A stretch of 64,000 bases of DNA from Mauremys mutica (Eukaryota; Chordata; Testudines; Geoemydidae): the NCBI RefSeq assembly GCF_020497125.1, contig NC_059082.1, forward strand, positions 29,968,965-30,032,964, read 5' to 3'. The notes below the pieces were generated by a model. It saw only the letters and a list, made by a program, of their open reading frames with translations, had not been told where the DNA came from and ran no database searches. Positions 1-13,359 of this stretch are shown piece by piece (within the stretch, counting starts at the first letter, position 1; each line of letters starts with the position of its first letter). A program made the position numbers and the translations under genes.

Positions 1-3000
1 GGCCTCTTGGTGCTGCCACTATTTAAATGTTAATGCATTTATAGACAAAGAAATGTCAAGGTGCAACTAAAATATTTTATTGCCACTGCAATAGACATTG
101 ATATTATAACGTTTCCTGCCAGCAATATTATTTCCATTAAACCAAGTGACTGAAGTAAATGAAATCATTTCCGCTAATGGATGCTGATGATATTGAATGA
201 GAACTGCTCAACACCATTAGTGAGATGCCGCATTTAGACTACACTAAGTGACCATTTCAGCCATGTTATGCAACTCAGTCAATCAGACAAATGTAATCTG
301 ATCTACGAAGATCCATTTAAGCACAGACTTTTGACGAAGATTGTTTCTGACTGTTGACTTTTTTTTATCATGGAATAATGGCCAGCCATCAAGCAACTTC
401 AACTGCTGTCACTGTTTCCATTAGTTATATAGCAATTTCTAACAAGTAGCAGCACATTTCAGAAGTGACAGAAAAAATTTGAAAGAAATATTTCTGTAGT
501 TCCAAAGAGCAGCAACTAAAATGAGGGATTAGGGTTTGGAGTGATGGTATTACCTGATGTTACATGTGGTTAAGAGTGGAGCTGGTCAAAAAAAATTAAC
601 ATTTAGCATTTTTTCCCCACCAGATTTACCAAAATAGAAACATTCCAAAGGATCATGTCAATTTCAACAAAATTCTGCCAAAACATTAGGCAAGGTTCTC
701 ATGGTTTCTTGTGAGCTTGCTGGACTCCCAGGGACCCAGGGCTTCCAGCTCTTCAGTAGCCTGATTGCTGGGCAAACCAGGAGCCAGGAAGTTACAGCTC
801 CCAGGCTTGCAGTTCCTTGGCAGAATGCCGGGCAGATTGCTCTGGAGCTTGGGCTCTCCACCTGGTGCCCTGCTTGGCTGTGTGCAGTTGTTTCACAGAG
901 AATTTCAACATTTTTGGTCAAATTTAAAAAAAAATCTCAAAATCCTCCGCAGAAAACAGATTTACCATTCTTCACCCAGCTCTGCTTAACAGAAAAGCAG
1001 TAACCAACTGAGCAATCTAATCATCCTAAAGACTGAATTTTTGTTCTCATGTACTCAAACCTGAAACAACTGGTCCTGGTAGAAGTTAAATGAGCATCTT
1101 TGGAGCTGTCAAAGTAACTGTCAGGCTGGATAGAAATAGGCATTATGGGTACCAACTCTGTGCTAAAAAAACATGTCAAATGCAGACACACTGCAGTGCA
1201 CTTACTGCCTCCTACTTTAGACTTGTTGGAAGAGATCCTTTGAATAAATGATCAGGAATAGCTCATTTCAGTCAGTCGTGCATGTTTTTATTAGAACTTG
1301 CTTGAATAAACGAGCTACCGGAACAAAGCTTGAGACTATTCCAAAGGATACTCGCTGATGCTTTTCTTTATGAAATACAAATACCCAGAGCTGGTTTAGT
1401 TTCTGAAATGCTACAGGAGTGCAGTGATAGTATTAATCAATTCTAATTATACTGTGCATGTCTACAACAGAGGGGAAACAAACACAAATGATTACAAAAA
1501 AGCAGCTTATTCTGTTGGATGCCAGTACTGAATGTGCACTCTTCAGCAAACCACAAAATTAAATTTATTCATGAGGTAAATGACAGAGTAGTTTCCCTGC
1601 ATTCTGGAGACATAGGTTCAAATTTTGATATGATCAGAAGCGGAAGTAAGTTTGTAGTCTTTTCATCTTCCCTAGTGAATATTTGTTGATACCACAAAGC
1701 CTCCACACAACTAGACGATCTTGAGCAGCAGAGATCCAGGACATGAGGAGCAGGAGTGAAATAGTGTGGATTTGTAATACTCTGGCAGAACATTGTGGGG
1801 AAGTGGCATGACTGTTCATGCACTATACCTCACTCTAGTAACTGCCCTTTGAAAATGCCGGCCATTCATTTTAAAATTTTAATTTGAAGACAGTGCCCAC
1901 AACAGTCTAACTCCAGCGCCTAAAATGAATCTCCCATGACTGAAGTCTCTACCTTGTCCTCAACAGAACACATGGACTAGTCAGTCCAAATCCCCTCCAT
2001 TTCTGGGCTTTGGCTATAGAAACACCACTACAATGTAAACTTCAGCCTACACTTTCTGACAGAACTGCGCTAGTCCTAGCTTTTCCCTCCAGAATACCCT
2101 GTCTCGACTCCCTAAATCACCCTAGCCCAAGAGAAGCTCTCCAGTCAGTTAAGGTAGCGTCTTCACTAAAGTGCTACAGCAGCACAGCTACATCGGTTCA
2201 GCTGCACCACCACATGTGTAGGTAAGCCCTAAGAGTGGCCCAATTTTCCTCTGTGCCTCCCATTGCAAGATGGGGACCGACACCTCTAAAAATCAAACCA
2301 TTTCTACCTAGATTCTGCAATATAACATTAGACACCCTGATTGGAAAATGTTGGCCTTAAGTTTTCAACTAGGATTAATATAATTAAAGTAGTTTTAAAA
2401 AACTAACTGTCTTGATATATTCCTTCTCAATTCTTCCTCTTCAGTTACAGTGGAGCCTCCCATCTCATTGGACTTGGTCAGCAAGAGGTAGGGGGGCTGG
2501 GCAGGGTGAGAGAGGTGTGGGGATGGGGGGGGGAAGAGAACTGGGGTGCCCCTGCCTCCTCACTTCCTGCAAGTACCCAGCATCGCCCCACACCTCTCAC
2601 ATAAACTCCCTTGCAGACACTCACTATCCCCAAACCCCATGCACCTTTCCAGACACCCACTGCCACTGCTCTCCCCAACATCTCTAAATTTAGCTAGCTG
2701 GGTATCCCTCTCCTGTGGTGGGGGTGGGCGTGTGTATGCACACGAGTATGTCTGAGAGAGCCAGAGAAGTCTGCTTCCCCAATCCCCCTCCCTTTCACAG
2801 TCTCTGGACCTCAGTGGCTCAGGGGAGCCCCCACAAGCCCAGGAGCAACCTCAGCCAGAAAACAGACCGAAGCTCCACTGTGACACTGGTAGACCAGATG
2901 CCAGCTCTTGCCAGGGCTATAGGCTTCAGCAAAGAACTGACAAATTTATAGCTGGAAACCAAACCAGCTCACCTGTATGTTAGTATTGTTCACAATAGGT

Positions 3001-4834
3001 GTTAGAATTGTAAATATGAGTTTAGACTCTATAAAATGCTTCATAACTGTAAAAATGCCTGCTCTGAACTTGCGAACCCAGGCAGGAGTGTTCCCCAGCC
3101 CATCACAAAGGATTATCAAAACTAAGTGGGCCATTGTGAAACATCATGATGCAAAGACTGAGTTAAAGGGCCCCCTCAGATCTGTGAAGGTGTGACATGC
3201 AAGGAAGCTCATTCCGTCAGTGTGAATTCTGGAAGAAGGAAATACAGGTAGCTCTCGGGCTGGAGCTAGCAAAGAGAAGCAGAGATCCCAAGGGTCAACC
3301 TGGGTTAGCCCTAAAAGACATTCAGTGCTGACAGATTACTACAACTCCGTCACCTTTTGGAATAATAGACTACTTCATTCGTGTGTATATGTTGCCTGCT
3401 TTAACCTGTAAATAGCCCATTTCTTTTCCTAGTTAATAAGTCCTTAGTTAACTATAGGATTGGCTACAACCATTGTCTTTAGTGTGAAATCTGAGGTACA
3501 AACTGACCTGGTATAAGTGACTGGTCTCTTGGAACTGGAATCTTTTGTGATCTTTGGTATATGGCAACCAACTACAACTCAGTCCAGGTGGCCTGGGTGG
3601 CAAGATAGACTGGCATGCATAAGGGGACTGTCTGTAACTCCATGGTAAGACCAGGATAGTGCTTCAGGAGTTCCTATTTGTTACTGGGTTGGTGAAATCT
3701 AATTACAGAACATACAACCAGTTGGCACGCATGGTCATGAACCACTCCAGACAGCGTGAAACCCACCTCACCCTATGATCTGCTCTTCCTCCACTCCATC
3801 CCCCCTCTGCAGGAGAACCCCGCGTCCCCCACTCCCCTGACTCCTGACCCAGAGCCCTCTGCCCACAGCCCCTTGCCAGCACCTCCCACCAGCTCTGCTG
3901 GTCAGTGCTACATCTGCCACCCCTCCACTCCACAATACAGGTTCTCTGGCCTCAGGGGTGGCATTTACTAAAATTTTACCTCAGATGGTCTTGAAACTCA
4001 TGCATAGCAAAGTTTGTTAACCCAGAATTCATGTAGTTTCACAGAAGATATCAGGGATTGTTCTCATTTAGGTCAAGTCAGGATTTAAAAATGTGGTAAG
4101 TCTCTTTGTAAAAAAACAACACACACCATTCCCTCCTGATATCTAGTAAAACTGAAAGTTTTTCTCCCCCTAGCAATGCATCTAAGCAGCTGTTTTAGAT
4201 TTGATCTGAAAACTAAAACCTCGAAAAATCTGCCTACACTGAATAATCTTCTACAGTATATTGCTGCTGACTGTTTAAAGAAAAAACTCCATTCCCAAAA
4301 CACACTTGGTTTGAAGCCTCCATCTCTGCAAGTCAGGGAATCTTCACAGATTAAAGAGCCTCCTCTTTCCTGAGGAGAAGAGGATTGTCAGTCAAACAAG
4401 GCTCATTAGCACTCCAATGTGCTTCACTGAAGACTGTATATCTGGCTCCTCTCTTGAAAGGCAGAAAGAATAGCTGTCTTCCGATAACTCTGTGGTTCTA
4501 ACATCTGGACCGGGCAGTTGTTTAAAAATAATTTAACTAATTTTAACGTTGGTTGAATCAAGCCCCATTCCACGAATGATCCAAGAAGTTTCACAGTCGG
4601 GTAACTATCAGGTTACAGTGAGATAATCAAGCATATCTTTGCTCCACCCTTTATGGAAGGAAGCAACATGGCAAGCCAGATCCAGCTGTCTTTATATTTA
4701 TTCCTTACTGGCATCTGTAAGGAATTTGCCCTGAAACATTTGATCCTCTCTCTTCAAACTTATTCCCATTTCCTAATTAAGGATTTGTATGAAAGACGTT
4801 TGTATTGCTTCCTTCCATGTGTGTTTCAAACTTG
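1..4834. other. Unique AT-rich intronic or flanking DNA, no gene seen
   Basis: I see no coding exon, RNA gene or recognisable full repeat here. A pyrimidine- and G-rich patch at about 2480-2830 and another at 3760-3960 give short open frames that lack coding character. The next APBA2 exon (start of the PTB domain) would be expected on the minus strand at lower coordinates, but I could not identify it. Confidence 0.6.
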
Positions 4835-5312
4835 CACCCAAACTCCCTCACAGAGCTTGCACCCCTCACCCCCTCCTGCAGCCAGCTCAGCCCAGAGCCC
4901 CTTCCCACACTGCGAACCCCTTGGCCCCAGCCCAGAGCCTGCAGCCCAAACCCCCTCCTGTACCCCTGCCCCAGTCCAGAGCCCCCTCCTGCACCCAAAC
5001 TCCCAGAGTTTGCACCCCTCACCCCCTCCTGCACCCCAACCCCCTGCCCCAGGCTCAGCCAAGAGCCCCCTCCCACACTGCAAACCCCTCAGCCCCAGCC
5101 CAGAGCCTTCACCCCATCCCGAACCTCAACCCCATACCCAGCCCCGTGAAAGTGAATGAGGGCGGGGAGAGCGAGTGAGAGAGAGAAAGGAGGGGGACAG
5201 AGTTTGTGGGGCAGACCTTTGGGGAAGGGGCGAGGCCTCAGGAAGGGGTAGATCCTAGGTTGCCCTTAAATTCAAAAAGTGATCTTGGACGTAAAAAGGT
5301 TGGAGACCGCTG
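4835..5312. mobile_element. hAT-type nonautonomous element, right end preserved
   Basis: The right edge reads, in reverse complement, CAGCGGTCTCCAACCTTTTT, a hAT-type terminus, followed inward by a stretch resembling 'gatcac..gaatttaagggcaacc'. The left part is a CCCAGAGCCC/CCCCTCCTGCA-rich low-complexity filler. I cannot find the left terminus, so the start is approximate and the copy is probably truncated. The proline-rich open frames it contains are not genes. Confidence 0.65.
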
Positions 5313-6092
5313 GTCTAGCTGCCACTAGAGGGGGACAGAGTGCCACAGCAAGCAGGTTACACCCATCTCCAATGGGGCACAGTGTTTGTCAGGGAGGAGA
5401 GAGAAAATCCTCTCTTGAAAAGGACCCTTTTAAAAAAATCCACTCATTAGGGAGGAAAGGTGAATGAGAAATCAAAGCTCACAGAGACAAAAAGTACAAT
5501 GGGATGATTAAATATTTTACATGGCAGGTTCCTCTAGGACCTAATGTGCTTGGTTTGTTTTATAAGGAAGAAAAAATTGCTATGACTGTCTTTGAAGTCT
5601 AAAGGGCTAAATATGATAGAGATTTCACTTGTCAGAACGATTTTTAAATGAGAAGGTCAAATCTATCTTTAAAGTCATTACTAAAATATAAACCTGGATG
5701 GAAAAAGAGAATACTTTGACTAATGAGAATTTGAAAACAATGGCATCATCCCAGGAGATAATCTAAATAAATTTCTGAGAGACACTAAAGATTATCCTGA
5801 GAATATGTCTGCCAGTCATAAATGGCATAATAAATATCAAACAAGGCCATAAGGCTGATTTAGCATCATCTATGATTACATTATAAGATCAATACGAGAT
5901 ATTGACACCTTCTAAACTTTGTTTAGCCCTCACTGTACGTTTTTCTTTTTGTTTTAATTGGTATGAGCTAGGACCCAGAGGTCAGAGTTACGATCTATAT
6001 GGGGGTGGGGAGGAAGGATTCATCAAGCTAAGGTAACCACTACTAAACCAATGAGGAAATCATAGTGCTAATGTGCTAAAGTGCTAATCAAA

Positions 6093-7098
6093 GGCCTGGT
6101 CTACACTATACGTTTAAACTGAATTTAGCAGCGTTAAACTGATTTAACCCTGCACCCGCCCACACAAGAGGCCCTTTATATCGATATAAAGGGCTCTTTA
6201 AACCGATTTCTGTACTCCTCCCCGACGAGAGCAGTTGTGCTGAAATCGGTATTGCCATGTCGGATTAGGGTTAGTGTGGCCGCAAATCGACGGTATCGGC
6301 CTCCGGGAGGTATCCCACAGTGCACTGTTGTGACCGCTCTGGAAAGCAATCTGAACTCGGATGCACTGGCCAGGTAGACAGGAAAAGCCCCGCGAACCTT
6401 TGAATTTCATTTCCTGTTTGCCCAGCGTGGAGCTCTGATCAGCACGGGTGGCGATGCAGTCCCAAATCCAAAAAGAGCTCCAGCATGGACCGTATGGGAG
6501 ATACTGGATCTGATCGCTGTATGGGGAGACAAATCTGTTCTATCAGAGCTCCGTTACAGAAGACGAAATGACAAAACATTTGAAAAAATGTCCAGGCTAT
6601 GATAGACAGAGGTCACAGCACAGTGCTGTGTGACAAGCGTAACGGAAAGCCAAAGAATCAAATGGACGCTCATGGAGGGAGGGAGGGGGGACTGAGGACT
6701 CCAGCTATCCCACAGTCCCCACAGTCTCCAAAAAGCATTTGCATTCTTGGCTTAGCTCCCAATCCAGGGAAAAAGGGCGCGAAATGATTGTCTGCCATTG
6801 CTTTCACGGAGGAAGGATTGAGTGACGACATTTACCCAGAATCACCCGCGACACTGTTTCTGCATTGGGATCTCAACCCAGAATTCCAATGGGCGGGGGA
6901 GACTGCGGGAACTATGGGATAGCTACAGGATAGCTACCCACAGTGCAACGCTCCAGAAATCGACGCTAGCCTCGGTACATGGAAGCACACCGTCGAATTA
7001 ATGTGCTTAGTGTGGCCGCGTGCACTCGACTTTATACAATCTGTTATACAAAACCGGTTTATGTAAAATCGGAATAATCCCGTAGTGTAGACATACTC
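6093..7098. mobile_element. PIF/Harbinger-type nonautonomous element (copy 1)
   Basis: The ends are GGCCTGGTCTACACTA and, inverted, GAGTATGTCTACACTA, bounded by AAA at 6090-6092 and 7099-7101, a 3-bp duplication as expected for Harbinger. Just inside the ends are the hallmarks GTTTAAAC/ACCGGTTT. The interior keeps a decayed Myb/SANT-like frame. It is 1006 bp long, and a 2121-bp relative lies at 56293-58413. Confidence 0.85.
6499..6660 (+). pseudogene. Myb/SANT-like DNA-binding gene remnant in Harbinger copy 1
   Basis: Reading from about 6499, the frame gives LDLIAVWGDKSVLSELRYRR and continues to KTFEKMSRL, then stops at TGA TAG (6600-6605). A +1 shift resumes with MIDRGHSTVLCDK. This parallels the intact-looking helix pattern of the Myb/SANT-like protein at 30164 (LDLIGIWGEEAV.. 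then IERGHDRDTL). Harbinger elements encode such a protein beside the transposase. Here it is a fragment with stops and a frameshift and no detectable transposase partner. Confidence 0.75.
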
Positions 7099-7101
7099 AA
7101 A

Positions 7102-8162
7102 GAGACTAACTGTAGCCTCTTGGAGAAGGTACTGTTTATCTCTGTTCAGCTCTGGATGACTCATCAAATGGCACTTCCACAAATAAAATCTTAAAAATAG
7201 TGGGATTGATGAATTTTGAGCATTGAACATTTCTTCTTTAGTACAGTATTAAAGTTTTACAGTAAGTTTCCTAATGTTTTATGATTTGTTACTCAATTTT
7301 GACTGTGACAGATGAGAGACTTTCCAGCTGAGATCCTCACCCCCCCATTCTGGGCCCTTTATGCCACCCAGAAGGGCTGGAGTGGCATAAATGGCCTTAA
7401 AAACTCTGTATCTGTAAAGATAATGATTCCCCCCATGCATGAACTGTGGAAGACAGCTATTATAATCCTTGCTCCATAGACGACTTGTGCCTCTTCATAC
7501 TGGAGGGGCAAAATCTAAACTGGAGAACATGTGATCACCCTACATGTCTCCTCTGCCCAGCAATCTCCCTGCCCTGCACCCAGTCAGGGGCCGCCGCGCT
7601 CTCCCTGCCCCACCAGAGTTACCTGGGGGGAGGTGCCCTGTCCTTCTCCCGCTGCGCCTCCCCTCTGGCACGTTTCCGGCTCACTCAGCCCCTGCCCCCC
7701 AGCAGACAGGCCTGGGCAGGGAGCAGATGGGGTGGGGTGGTCCGCCGCCGCAACCAGGTTCTCTCGCAGGCAGCTACTGCGCTGCACAGAGCAACGACCC
7801 GGAGCAGCTGGCATGAAAAGTGGCTGGTCCCTCCCCTCCGCTCCCTGCCTGGGCCTAGATGCCAGGGACAGGGGCCGAACATGCCAGGGGGCAGGTGCAG
7901 CAGGAGAAAGAAGCCCCTCTTCCTCCCCCACTGCATGACCCCTCATACTACCCCTCCCCCGCATCATCTATGCCCTGCTCTGTCAGACACCGCACCACAG
8001 TACCCAGCGCTGTGGAGATTTCAGACAGCCCTAACGGCCATCTAAATTCCACCAGCGTTTCTCCTGCCTTCAGAACAGTCCAAGATTGGGATGGTACAAA
8101 TGTCCCACCTTAGCCCCCACTACTCCTGACTATGAGTTCTGTATTGCACAGCACAGAATCTG
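7102..8162. other. Non-genic stretch with a GC-rich block at 7540-7960
   Basis: The GC-rich block opens overlapping frames of 80-200 codons on both strands at once, which is typical of GC-rich non-coding or repeat DNA. No domain, splice pair or promoter is recognisable. It is probably an old repeat, but I cannot name it. Confidence 0.5.
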
Positions 8163-8167
8163 ACCTT

Positions 8168-8285
8168 AGCGTTGCCAATTTTTTGTTGGCTGTATTCCTG
8201 GAGGTTTCATCACGACAATCTTTAATTAAAGACTAACCTTTAATTCCCATAGACTCCAGGAAAACCCTGGAGGGTTGGCAACCCT
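8168..8285. mobile_element. Short MITE with GGGTTGCCAA-type ends
   Basis: The ends are AGCGTTGCCAA and, inverted, AGGGTTGCCAACC. ACCTT sits on both sides (8163-8167 and 8286-8290), a likely target duplication. The 118-bp interior contains TTTAATTAAAGACTAACCTT and CCTGGAG motifs in inverted arrangement. It has no coding capacity. Confidence 0.7.
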
Positions 8286-8290
8286 ACCTT

Positions 8291-9250
8291 CCACGTTTGA
8301 AGGGGAAGGGTCAGTCAGTGATAACAGGGTAATACTCAGGACTTACTTTCACTCACTCAGACAGCTGCCAAGTATAATTTTCAAGCTCTCGAGCAGAGGA
8401 GAGTTACCAAATGGGAGAAATCTCAGAACATAAAGTTAAGGGAAACTAGAATTGAATTACAAAAGGCTTCTGGTTTTAGGAAAAATATAGACTTTTCTAC
8501 TCCACTGCACCAACAGTTAATTAAGCAACTGTCGTGTGTATGCAAATGGTCTCTATTTTAAAATTTAGATATTAAAAACACTAAGTGACTAATCTTGATG
8601 AAAGTTACTGGGATTGGTAAACTAAAGTCCTCTTTATTTGCAAGGGAAATATGACACAGGTGGGAGCAATACAAACCTTTCCCATCATTCCACCCATGTG
8701 AATCAGTCATGGGGGGGCTGGGAGTGGAGTGGGAGGGAGGGGCTGTGGCAGAGCTCCCAGCTCAGCATGGCCGGGGATGGATGACCCCCGACATCCTGGC
8801 AGGCAGGCGCCGCCTGGCTCTGTTGCTCCCCCGCCCTGCAGGGCAGCCGATTGGTCCCCACTCTGATCTCTGTCCCTTGCTCCCAGCATCCGTTCCCCCC
8901 CCCCGCCCTCCGCGCGCAAGGGGTGCGTGTGCAGGGGCGCCCAGGCAGTGTGCACCGATATCTGGATGTGCTCTTGTGACCAGGAAGCAACTCTCTTTGC
9001 AAAAACCTTCTTCTGCTCAGTCTAAATTGAAAACACTACACGCTTTCTGACAGCATGCTTTCCGCGGACTGGTGTTCAGCAGACAGTGGGTTAACGCTGA
9101 TCTGAGCTGCTGCCGTTTGCAAAGGGAGGTGTGGCTTCTGTTTGTAACAGAGTGCAATAGTCTGCACCACAGATCATCCGCACAGAGAGGACTAAGAAAG
9201 TTGCCCCAAGGAACTCTGGTATACATCTGGATGACTTCTGGGACCAAAAT
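8291..9250. other. Non-genic DNA with a GC-rich patch at 8700-8940
   Basis: There is unique sequence, then a G/C-rich patch with a C homopolymer near 8897-8906 that creates overlapping frames on both strands. No gene, RNA or complete repeat was recognised. Confidence 0.5.
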
Positions 9251-9254
9251 CAAG

Positions 9255-9424
9255 CTGGGGCCACATACACACAGGAAAGCAATAGGGCTTGGACCATCCA
9301 GCCCTGGAGGGTCCTGGGACCCTGGATCTGAGCCCTAGGTTAAAACAACTGGTGTGTGGATACAAGGGGGGTTAGGCTTGAGCCTAGGCTCACGCCTGAG
9401 GTCTACGCTGCAGCGTAGACGTAC
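9255..9424. mobile_element. Truncated MITE end with a GTCTACGCTGCAGCGTAGAC palindrome
   Basis: The segment ends in a near-perfect 20-bp palindrome followed by GTACC, like the ACGTCTACRCT termini of Harbinger-type MITEs. Runs of GAGCCTAGGCTC form a second palindrome inside it. The left terminus was not found, so the copy is probably 5' truncated and the start is approximate. Confidence 0.5.
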
Positions 9425-10756
9425 CTTATGAGTAAGGGTTGCACAAACAATCCCTACAAATCCAATAATTTGAGTAGCTACCATCCTTATTATCCCTTAG
9501 TTAGAGAAAGACAGATATACTCCCTGAAGTATAATTTGTTTACATTTCTGTTAATCTAGATAAACGTGATTGCAAAAACCCATGTTTAAGAGTAGTGATT
9601 TCACTGAAATAGCTTTCCTTTCTCTCTCTTTTTGCATCCTCATTCATTTTGAGTACTTCCACACCTCTGTTGAATAGTCCTTCTCTAAGCAAATGTCATT
9701 TTACTTAAAAAAGAAAACTAAGAACTACCATTAATAGCATGGATTAAATAGGCAGGCTTTGATGTTGTGTCGACAGCTATTTATGACCCCAGTTTTTATA
9801 GGTATGTTATTACGTTGGGTAAGACATTGATTTTTCTATTTTCTGTTGTCAGGCAGTTCTTACAGAAAAGCCACAACTCAGGCAGCATACCCAGAAGTGC
9901 TGTTTATAGGCAGGAGTATGATGAAAATGTCAAAGAAGCAGTAATATTTCGTAGAAGTAAACTATTACCTTGGAAATGGGAATATCCGGTCATTCATGAT
10001 TTTCATAAGAATTGAAAGAATGCTCCCTTTTTTTGAAATTTTATCCTACATGTCTCTGGCCAAAGTAAATTGTAGAATTTACCCAATCCGGACAGAAATC
10101 AGAAACTGGACAACCATTTTGGTTCATTTTAAAAAATATCCTCCACTTGTACTCTTGTCCCAGTGTATTTTTGATGAACATGTTCTCATCTAATGCTTCT
10201 GTGTTGAGACTCTGAATTGATGGCAAATCAGATTATTGGTATGGTTGGCTTCTAAAATATCCAACTAACATCTGATGAGAGGTAAGCAGAGGTGAAAAAT
10301 GATGGCTTGCACACCTACGAATGTTGGAGAGAGCTCACAATTGAAAAAAAATATTCAGACTTCCAATTCTGTGTGACATCACCAGCCATATTGTCTGCTG
10401 TAGCGAAGCGGTGTGGAATTTACTAAAGCCAAGCAAAGTGAATGAGCAACAGTAAATATTTTAGCCAGACTAATAAAGACTTCCATAGTATGTGCAGCAC
10501 AGCAGCATACTCCTGGTATAAGCACAAAGCTGAGATGGAAATGAGAAGGAATTTCATCCCACTGAGGGTTGGTTTTGTCAACAGAAGCCTGGGCATAGCA
10601 TTGTTTTTACAAAAGAACATGGGGTGAGGGATGGGGATATAGTACACTAAAAGAAGTTTTGCCTTTTATTCATTATTCGAGCAGTTATATTTTCATTTCT
10701 AGATCTCGGGAGAGAGAGTAAATTTGTTATTTGTAAACTGCAAATTAATGAAAAGA
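9425..10756. other. Unique AT-rich DNA, no feature recognised
   Basis: The only frame of note (9767-10015, plus) has no domain, no splice context and ordinary base composition. I see no repeat ends and no RNA gene. Confidence 0.55.
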
Positions 10757-11899
10757 GGTGAGGCAGTGAGAATTACAGAACATACAGCCCCATCTGGCAC
10801 TCCAACTGTTATGTTCCTTCAGGCCCTCAGCTTTCCAGGCGCAACAATGGGGATGAGAAGTCAAAGATCTGTAATTTACCGGATGCACTTCTGACCTCTT
10901 GCAGCCCCTCCCAAGTGCACCCCTCAGGTGACAGGCCTGACTTCCTGCACCTTACTCTTGGTGGAACCAAGTGATCCCACAACTCTTAGGTTGGATCTCT
11001 GGGCTGTAGAGTGGGCCTTAGCCCCACAGTGCCTCTGACAGATGAGAGATCCTATACCTTGGAAGAACAGAATCTCCCCATCTTCCCCAAAGCCAAGTTC
11101 CCTTATTCCCACCTGCTCCGGGTACACAAGCAGCTTTTCCTCCCTTAGCTTCTCAGAGTCACGTACATATTGACAGTGGTCTGAGAGCTCCCCTACCCTC
11201 TCAGCCACTGCTTTCTACAACCCTACAATTGCTTTACACTTAGCTGGAGCTTTTCCCACCTTTGAGCAGGTACCATAGTTAGCCAGTATTCTTTACCAGA
11301 CTCGATGCCCCTTCTCCCAGAGAGGTTTTGGCTTACAGAACTTTTCAGCTGTGCCTCAATTTCCCCACTTCCAGATAGAGTTGTGGCCACAACCATGCTC
11401 AGCACTGCCTCTTCCCTAGTAAGAGAGGCAGTGAGCCCCCTTGGTCATGGGATCTGGATTGAGTGGGATTGCTTCTGAGCCTGTTTGGCTGAAACCCATT
11501 ACATTATTTGCCAATACTACATCAAAAGGAATATCCAAAAACCTCCAAAAACCCCACTGTCAGGATCCCAGAATCTTCTTTGGTGTGCCTCAGAACTCCG
11601 GCCATCATCGGCACGCTAGTGGGGTTCACCACAGGGAATCCCACCCTTCACCCACACCAGTTTGTCAGCACTTGCTGGGTTTGAATGGAGTTTGAATAAA
11701 CTGTCAAATGTGCTAGTGTCTTGTCAGCTCAACAATGTCTCCCCATTGATTCTCACCTCCCAATTCTACTGGGGATCTGGCTGTATGGTGCTCTCCAGGG
11801 TACAAGACACATATACCATACATCCCCTCTGTAGCTGCACTCACAGTTAGCCTGATACGCCGACGGGATAGTGTCGTAGCCTCCCTCTGGCTGGGCTGC

Positions 11900-12746
11900 C
11901 AGAAAGTTAATCTGCCATGGTGAAGTACCAGCTCCTTGATTCATGGTCACTTGACAGCTTATTCACTTGTGCCCCATCTCCTGACAGGTATAACACCTCA
12001 GTTGCTTGAGACCTTTCTCTGAGGGTCAGCTTGGAGCTCTAACTTCCCATGGCTTGAGTTTGCTCACTTCCCACCCCTGATGAGCACCCTCATGTCTCTC
12101 CATCTGTTCTAACCTGACAAGGTCATACATTGCATCTGTGGCAGTGACTGGCACGCACACTGCCCTATTTGCAGAGGTAATCAGCCCTTCATCTGGTTTG
12201 CTGCCTCCATATAGGTTACACCTTTGTGCTTTGGCACCCCCCCAAAAAAATCTTTCCTATAGGCCTCAAGGATCAGGTCCAATTTAAGGAAAAGAGCTGG
12301 CTCAAATCACAAGCCTTCTCAAAGGAAGTGAAATCAGCATCACTATAGCCCCTTTCTTCTTAAAACAGGGCAACAATTTAGCATCTATGCCCCCTGTGGA
12401 ATTGTCATTCCATGTTCTACTCCTGCTTAGTGGGTCACTGAGAAATTGAGGTACAAGAGGTCCAATCTTCAGATCATGCCTGTGTTGTCTGTCCCAGTCA
12501 GCAAGCTTCTTTCTTTCAAACTGAGGTTTCTCCCTTTCCAGCTACAGTTTTAGCTGTGCCAGTTCGTGACCCAGGGAATCAGGTCTGAATGGGGACCAGG
12601 TGCTGCTCTGACTCCTACACACACTGGTTGTCCTCCTCCACACCTGCCACTGGGAACTCACCCTCTTTGGACTTCTACGCTCCTGCTGCTTTATACTGGT
12701 GGCTTCCCTCAAGGTCTTCCCTGCCTTCCCTCCTTTCCTTCTCTGG
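11900..12746 (-). pseudogene. Retrotransposon gag pseudogene with a CCHC knuckle
   Basis: On the minus strand near 12000-11960 the frame reads LRCYTCQEMGHKCISC, which fits the C-X2-C-X4-H-X4-C zinc knuckle of retroelement Gag. Upstream in the same sense are charged, glutamine-rich pieces and a segment AYRKDFFGG..ATDAMYDLVRLEQ that looks like the capsid end. Several stops interrupt the frame. Just past the knuckle, 11950-11753 could be a protease remnant, but the evidence is weak. Confidence 0.6.
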
Positions 12747-13359
12747 TGTGACAAAGTGGGACTGGTTTTAATGTTCCCTCTGAATACTGTGGGGGGGCCT
12801 CAGCTCTGGCCGACCCTCTGTTGCCTATCAACTAATGGCCAGGCCCTTTCCCCTGCAAGGGGATGCTAAAGGTGTTGGAGACAGAGAGATCAGGTGACCT
12901 CCCGGCCCGGGAAAGAGACAAAGCCCAGAGAGGAGGGGCTGGAGGGGGTTTGGTAGTTTTTGGTAGTGGCTGGAAAATGGAGGGGAGCCCCGAGGAGGCT
13001 CGGGCATCCCAGCGGGGCTGTGGCCTCGGGGCCCCAGATGGACCTAAGGGGGGGGGTTGTTGTCTGTACTGGCAAGACCTGTTTTGGATTGTGTTCCTGT
13101 CATCTAAATAAACCTCTGTTTTACTGGCTGGCTGAGAGTCATGTCTGACTGCAAGGTGGGGGTGCAGGACCCTCTGGCTTCCCCAGGACCCCGACTGGGT
13201 GGACTCGCTGTGGGAAGCACATGGAGGGGCACATGCTGAATGCTACATGTGAGCTTCCTGCCCTAAAGATAGTCTGCTCCAAGGGAGAGGAGGCTCCCCA
13301 AAGTCCTGACTGGCTTTGTGGGGAGCAGTTCCAAAGCATCGCCCGGGGACTCTGTGACA
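12747..13359 (+). mobile_element. Solo LTR with 5-bp target duplication
   Basis: The LTR begins TGTGACAAAGTGGGAC and ends CTCTGTGACA, so it has TG..CA ends with short TGTGAC/GTGACA inverted termini. TCTGG flanks it on both sides (12742-12746 and 13360-13364). An AATAAA signal at about 13107 before CCTCTGTTTTACTGGCTGG fits the R/U5 start and sets the plus orientation. No internal region is attached. It interrupts the minus-strand gag region of the older element. Confidence 0.85.

Noticed and set aside
4653..5159. 168-codon frame ending in a proline-rich tail
   Set aside because: The tail is the CCCAGAGCCC filler of a hAT element, and similar filler recurs at 42.4 and 44.9 kb.
7446..8045. 199-codon frame in GC-rich DNA
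   Set aside because: Overlapping frames of similar size occur in other frames and on the other strand, with no recognisable domain.
9767..10015. 82-codon plus-strand frame in AT-rich DNA
   Set aside because: No family resemblance, no splice sites and a length expected by chance in 64 kb.
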